A stretch of 16,560 bases of DNA, taken from positions 1-16,560 of the forward strand of contig JAZQWG010000008.1 in the NCBI GenBank assembly GCA_045632265.1. Direction: 5' to 3'. This DNA comes from Scatosoma sp045632265. GTDB taxonomy: Bacteria > Bacillota > Clostridia > Christensenellales > Borkfalkiaceae. The position numbers were made by a program, and so were the translations under genes. Each line of letters starts with the position of its first letter. The first letter of the stretch is position 1. Below, one piece after another: positions 15,663 through 16,560 of this stretch. The notes under the pieces are model-generated. The model saw only the letters and a list, made by a program, of their open reading frames with translations. It was not told the origin of the DNA and made no database searches.

Positions 15663-15691
15663 ATTATACAGCAAAGAGAAAAAATTGTAAA
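15663..15691 (-). promoter_or_regulatory. Sigma-A promoter of the rRNA-modification operon
   Basis: On the minus strand, TTTACA (15686-15691) and TATAAT (15663-15668) are 17 bp apart. A second TATAAT (15649-15654) lies just downstream without a matching -35. The transcript would start near 15656, giving a leader of about 60 nt with a GCATGC-centred inverted repeat. The rest of the divergent gap up to the tRNA promoter (15692-15833) is A/T-rich, contains an imperfect inverted repeat with arms ACTTTTTT and AAAAAAGT, and has no gene. Confidence 0.78.
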
Positions 15692-15833
15692 GTGTTTTTT
15701 TTATTTTTAAGAAAACAAACGCTTAATTTTCATGCAAATCCCCCATTTCACATACGCAAAAAGAACAAAAAAGCCCACAAAAAAACTTTTTTCATATTTT
15801 TTAAAATTTTTTCAAAAAAGTGCGAAAAAATAG

Positions 15834-15862
15834 TTGACAAAACATTTTCTTTTTAGTATTAT
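15834..15862 (+). promoter_or_regulatory. Promoter of the tRNA operon
   Basis: TTGACA (15834-15839) and TATTAT (15857-15862) are 17 bp apart. A-tracts directly upstream of the -35 (about 15812-15831) could act as an UP element. A small perfect hairpin, CTGTTT/AAACAG with loop TGCG (15870-15885), lies at the predicted 5' end of the transcript and may help define or process it. Confidence 0.83.
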
Positions 15863-15893
15863 GATTAAGCTGTTTTGCGAAACAGAGCTATAT

Positions 15894-15970
15894 CGCGGGG
15901 TGGAGCAGCTAGGTAGCTCGCCGGGCTCATAACCCGGAGGTCGCAAGTTCGAATCCTGCCCCCGCAACCA
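15894..15970 (+). tRNA. Initiator tRNA-fMet (anticodon CAT)
   Basis: A 77-nt tRNA with encoded CCA. It starts CGCGGGG and ends CCCCGCAACCA, so position 1 is C opposite A72, the unpaired end that marks bacterial initiators. The anticodon stem has the three G:C pairs (GGG and CCC around CTCATAA) typical of initiator tRNA. The D-stem GAGC/GCTC also matches the initiator form. Confidence 0.97.
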
Positions 15971-15979
15971 AAATTATAT

Positions 15980-16056
15980 GGCGGCGTAGCTTAGCTGGTT
16001 AGAGCGATCGGTTCATACCCGATAGGTCATAAGTTCGAATCTCATCGCCGCTACCA
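15980..16056 (+). tRNA. Elongator tRNA-Met (anticodon CAT)
   Basis: A 77-nt tRNA with encoded CCA and a fully paired acceptor stem (GGCGGCG with CGCCGCT by G:T closure). The anticodon loop is TTCATAC on the stem ATCGG/CCGAT. It closely resembles the Bacillus elongator methionine tRNA in acceptor, D-arm and anticodon region, which makes the lysidine-modified tRNA-Ile2 (also CAT) less likely. It follows the initiator by 9 nt. Confidence 0.93.
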
Positions 16057-16090
16057 TGAACACAATCGAAAAACTCGTTAATATATATAT

Positions 16091-16165
16091 GGCCCGTTGG
16101 TCAAGCGGTTAAGACACCACCCTTTCACGGTGGTAACATGGGTTCGAGTCCCGTACGGGTCACCA
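16091..16165 (+). tRNA. tRNA-Glu (anticodon TTC)
   Basis: A 75-nt tRNA with encoded CCA. The anticodon loop CTTTCAC sits on the stem CCACC/GGTGG, giving TTC for glutamate. The acceptor GGCCCGT/ACGGGTC and the T-arm GGTTCGAGTC are typical of Gram-positive tRNA-Glu. It is the last gene of the tRNA operon, after a 34-nt spacer with a TATATATAT run. Confidence 0.97.
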
Positions 16166-16167
16166 GT

Positions 16168-16199
16168 AAAAAAGACAAGCATTGTTGCTTGTCTTTTTT
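16168..16199 (+). terminator. Intrinsic terminator of the tRNA operon
   Basis: A 14-bp perfect stem is formed by AAAAAAGACAAGCA (16168-16181) and TGCTTGTCTTTTTT (16186-16199) around the loop TTGT, ending in six T. It begins 2 nt after the CCA of tRNA-Glu. Confidence 0.93.
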
Positions 16200-16205
16200 G
16201 CTGTT

Positions 16206-16313
16206 TGGTGACCGTACGGATTGACTTGAACCTATCGGTTCGCGCGAGGAACGATAGTGACGAAGCTATCCGAGGGGCCCTTCGGGGTGTCGGAGATACC
16301 CGTACGGGGCACA
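16206..16313. other. GC-rich foldable segment with degenerate tRNA-Glu 3'-end copies
   Basis: This segment follows the tRNA terminator and has no credible protein. Its left end (16206-16232) resembles the reverse complement of the tRNA-Glu T-arm and acceptor (TGGTGACC then GTACGG, ending GAACC). Its right end (16299-16312) repeats the direct form (CCCGTACGGGGCAC against CCCGTACGGGTCAC). The two ends can pair, with CCGTACGG on both sides, enclosing a stem CTATCG/CGATAG (16232-16257) and a hairpin closed by a C(TTCG)G tetraloop (16278-16287). It could be a decayed attachment site, a tRNA-derived repeat or a structured RNA. I cannot match it to a known RNA family. Confidence 0.5.
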
Positions 16314-16379
16314 TATTCCACAAGCGCCCGTCGTAGTGCCATTAACCAAAAAGATGAGGTTTCCCCTATGGAAAAAGGA

Positions 16380-16407
16380 TTGATTTTTTTAAGATTTATG
16401 ATATAAT
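16380..16407 (+). promoter_or_regulatory. Promoter of the P-loop NTPase gene
   Basis: TTGATT (16380-16385) and TATAAT (16402-16407) are 16 bp apart, and TG one base upstream of the -10 makes it an extended -10 promoter. The stretch 16314-16379 before it shows no feature. Confidence 0.78.
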
Positions 16408-16444
16408 ATATTCATCAATAAATAAGAATTTGTAGGTGTGAATG

Positions 16445-16560
16445 ATGAAAACTTTATATATGATTGGTGGCACTATGGGAGTTGGAAAAACAACTGTGTG
16501 CCAACAGCTCAAACAGGATTTACCGAATAGTGTATTTCTTGACGGAGATTGGTGTTGGGA
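16445..16560 (+). CDS. P-loop NTPase / nucleotide kinase-like protein, N-terminal part (cut by window edge)
   Basis: Only 38 codons are visible. The protein begins MKTLYMIGGTMGVGKTT, with a Walker A motif at residues 9-16 (GTMGVGKT; K15), followed by a helix and then VFLDGDWCW, a second strand ending in acidic residues as in small kinases and AAA-type NTPases. An identical frame starts one codon earlier at 16442; I chose 16445 because AGGTG (16434-16438) is then 6 nt away. Its codons (TTA, ACA, ACT, GGA, AGT) look A/T-richer than those of its neighbours, and it lies just past a tRNA operon, so acquisition by transfer is possible. Substrate unknown; it resembles a widespread Bacillota family annotated only as AAA family ATPase. 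Confidence 0.85.
   Translation, partial: MKTLYMIGGTMGVGKTTVCQQLKQDLPNSVFLDGDWCW

Noticed and set aside
15594..15674. An N-terminal extension of the RlmI-like methyltransferase from 15674.
   Set aside because: It would begin upstream of the predicted transcription start, and the ATG at 15593 has a good ribosome binding site and starts the conserved sequence.
15775..15824. An A/T-rich inverted repeat with arms ACTTTTTT and AAAAAAGT, considered as a terminator.
   Set aside because: The stem has no G:C core and no gene ends near it on either strand; promoter-proximal A-tracts explain it better.
16078..16323. An 81-codon minus-strand frame across tRNA-Glu with GTRTHVTTVKG.
   Set aside because: This is the well-known type of false protein produced by translating antisense to a tRNA-Glu gene. 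The plus-strand frame 16097-16336 is rejected for the same reason.

Overview
The window looks like a piece of chromosome from an anaerobic, low-to-mid-GC member of the Bacillota, most likely a clostridial lineage. The reasons are near-consensus sigma-A promoters (TTGACA, 17 bp, TATAAT), AGGAG-type ribosome binding sites, tRNAs with encoded CCA and Bacillus/Clostridium-like sequences, and a Re-citrate-synthase-type enzyme beside an Aquifex-type aconitase. I cannot assign genus or family from sequence alone.

Layout. (1) 1-1930, minus: a probable Re-citrate synthase gene followed 20 bp later by the start of an aconitase gene that runs off the window. This is the oxidative arm from acetyl-CoA and oxaloacetate towards 2-oxoglutarate and glutamate. 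(2) 1995-3531, minus: a PLP-homeostasis protein gene (YggS/YlmE/PROSC family) coupled to a short-chain dehydrogenase. They face a LysR regulator gene (3670-4542, plus) across a divergent promoter region. (3) 4638-6149, plus: a CPA2-type cation/proton antiporter with a histidine-rich tail, ending at a bidirectional terminator. (4) 6180-8868, minus: a two-gene operon of an acyltransferase/zinc-ribbon fusion and an overlapping GltS-like (ESS family) permease. (5) 8957-10558, plus: a cytoplasmic GH13 alpha-glucosidase whose stop codon overlaps that of the convergent S4-containing RluA-type pseudouridine synthase (10555-11373, minus). Two hairpins inside the glucosidase coding sequence look like terminators for the opposite strand. 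(6) 11442-13961, minus: an 810-residue membrane-anchored surface protein of unknown function with its own strong promoter. (7) 14009-15691, minus: an RNA-modification operon of an RlmI-like methyltransferase and a second RluA-type pseudouridine synthase, overlapping by 14 nt. (8) 15834-16199, plus: a tRNA operon (initiator Met, elongator Met, Glu) with a consensus promoter and a strong terminator. (9) 16206-16560: a GC-rich foldable segment carrying degenerate copies of the tRNA-Glu 3' end, then the beginning of a P-loop NTPase gene with A/T-richer codons.

Most genes are housekeeping: central carbon metabolism, cofactor handling, RNA modification, tRNAs and transport. The parts least explained by known families are the surface protein, the segment after tRNA-Glu, the acyltransferase fusion and the terminators inside the glucosidase gene. 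I see no CRISPR array, insertion sequence, recognisable phage gene or known defence system. Three starts were placed downstream of the longest reading frame because a promoter or ribosome binding site decides them: the antiporter (4698), the RlmI-like methyltransferase (15593) and the P-loop NTPase (16445).
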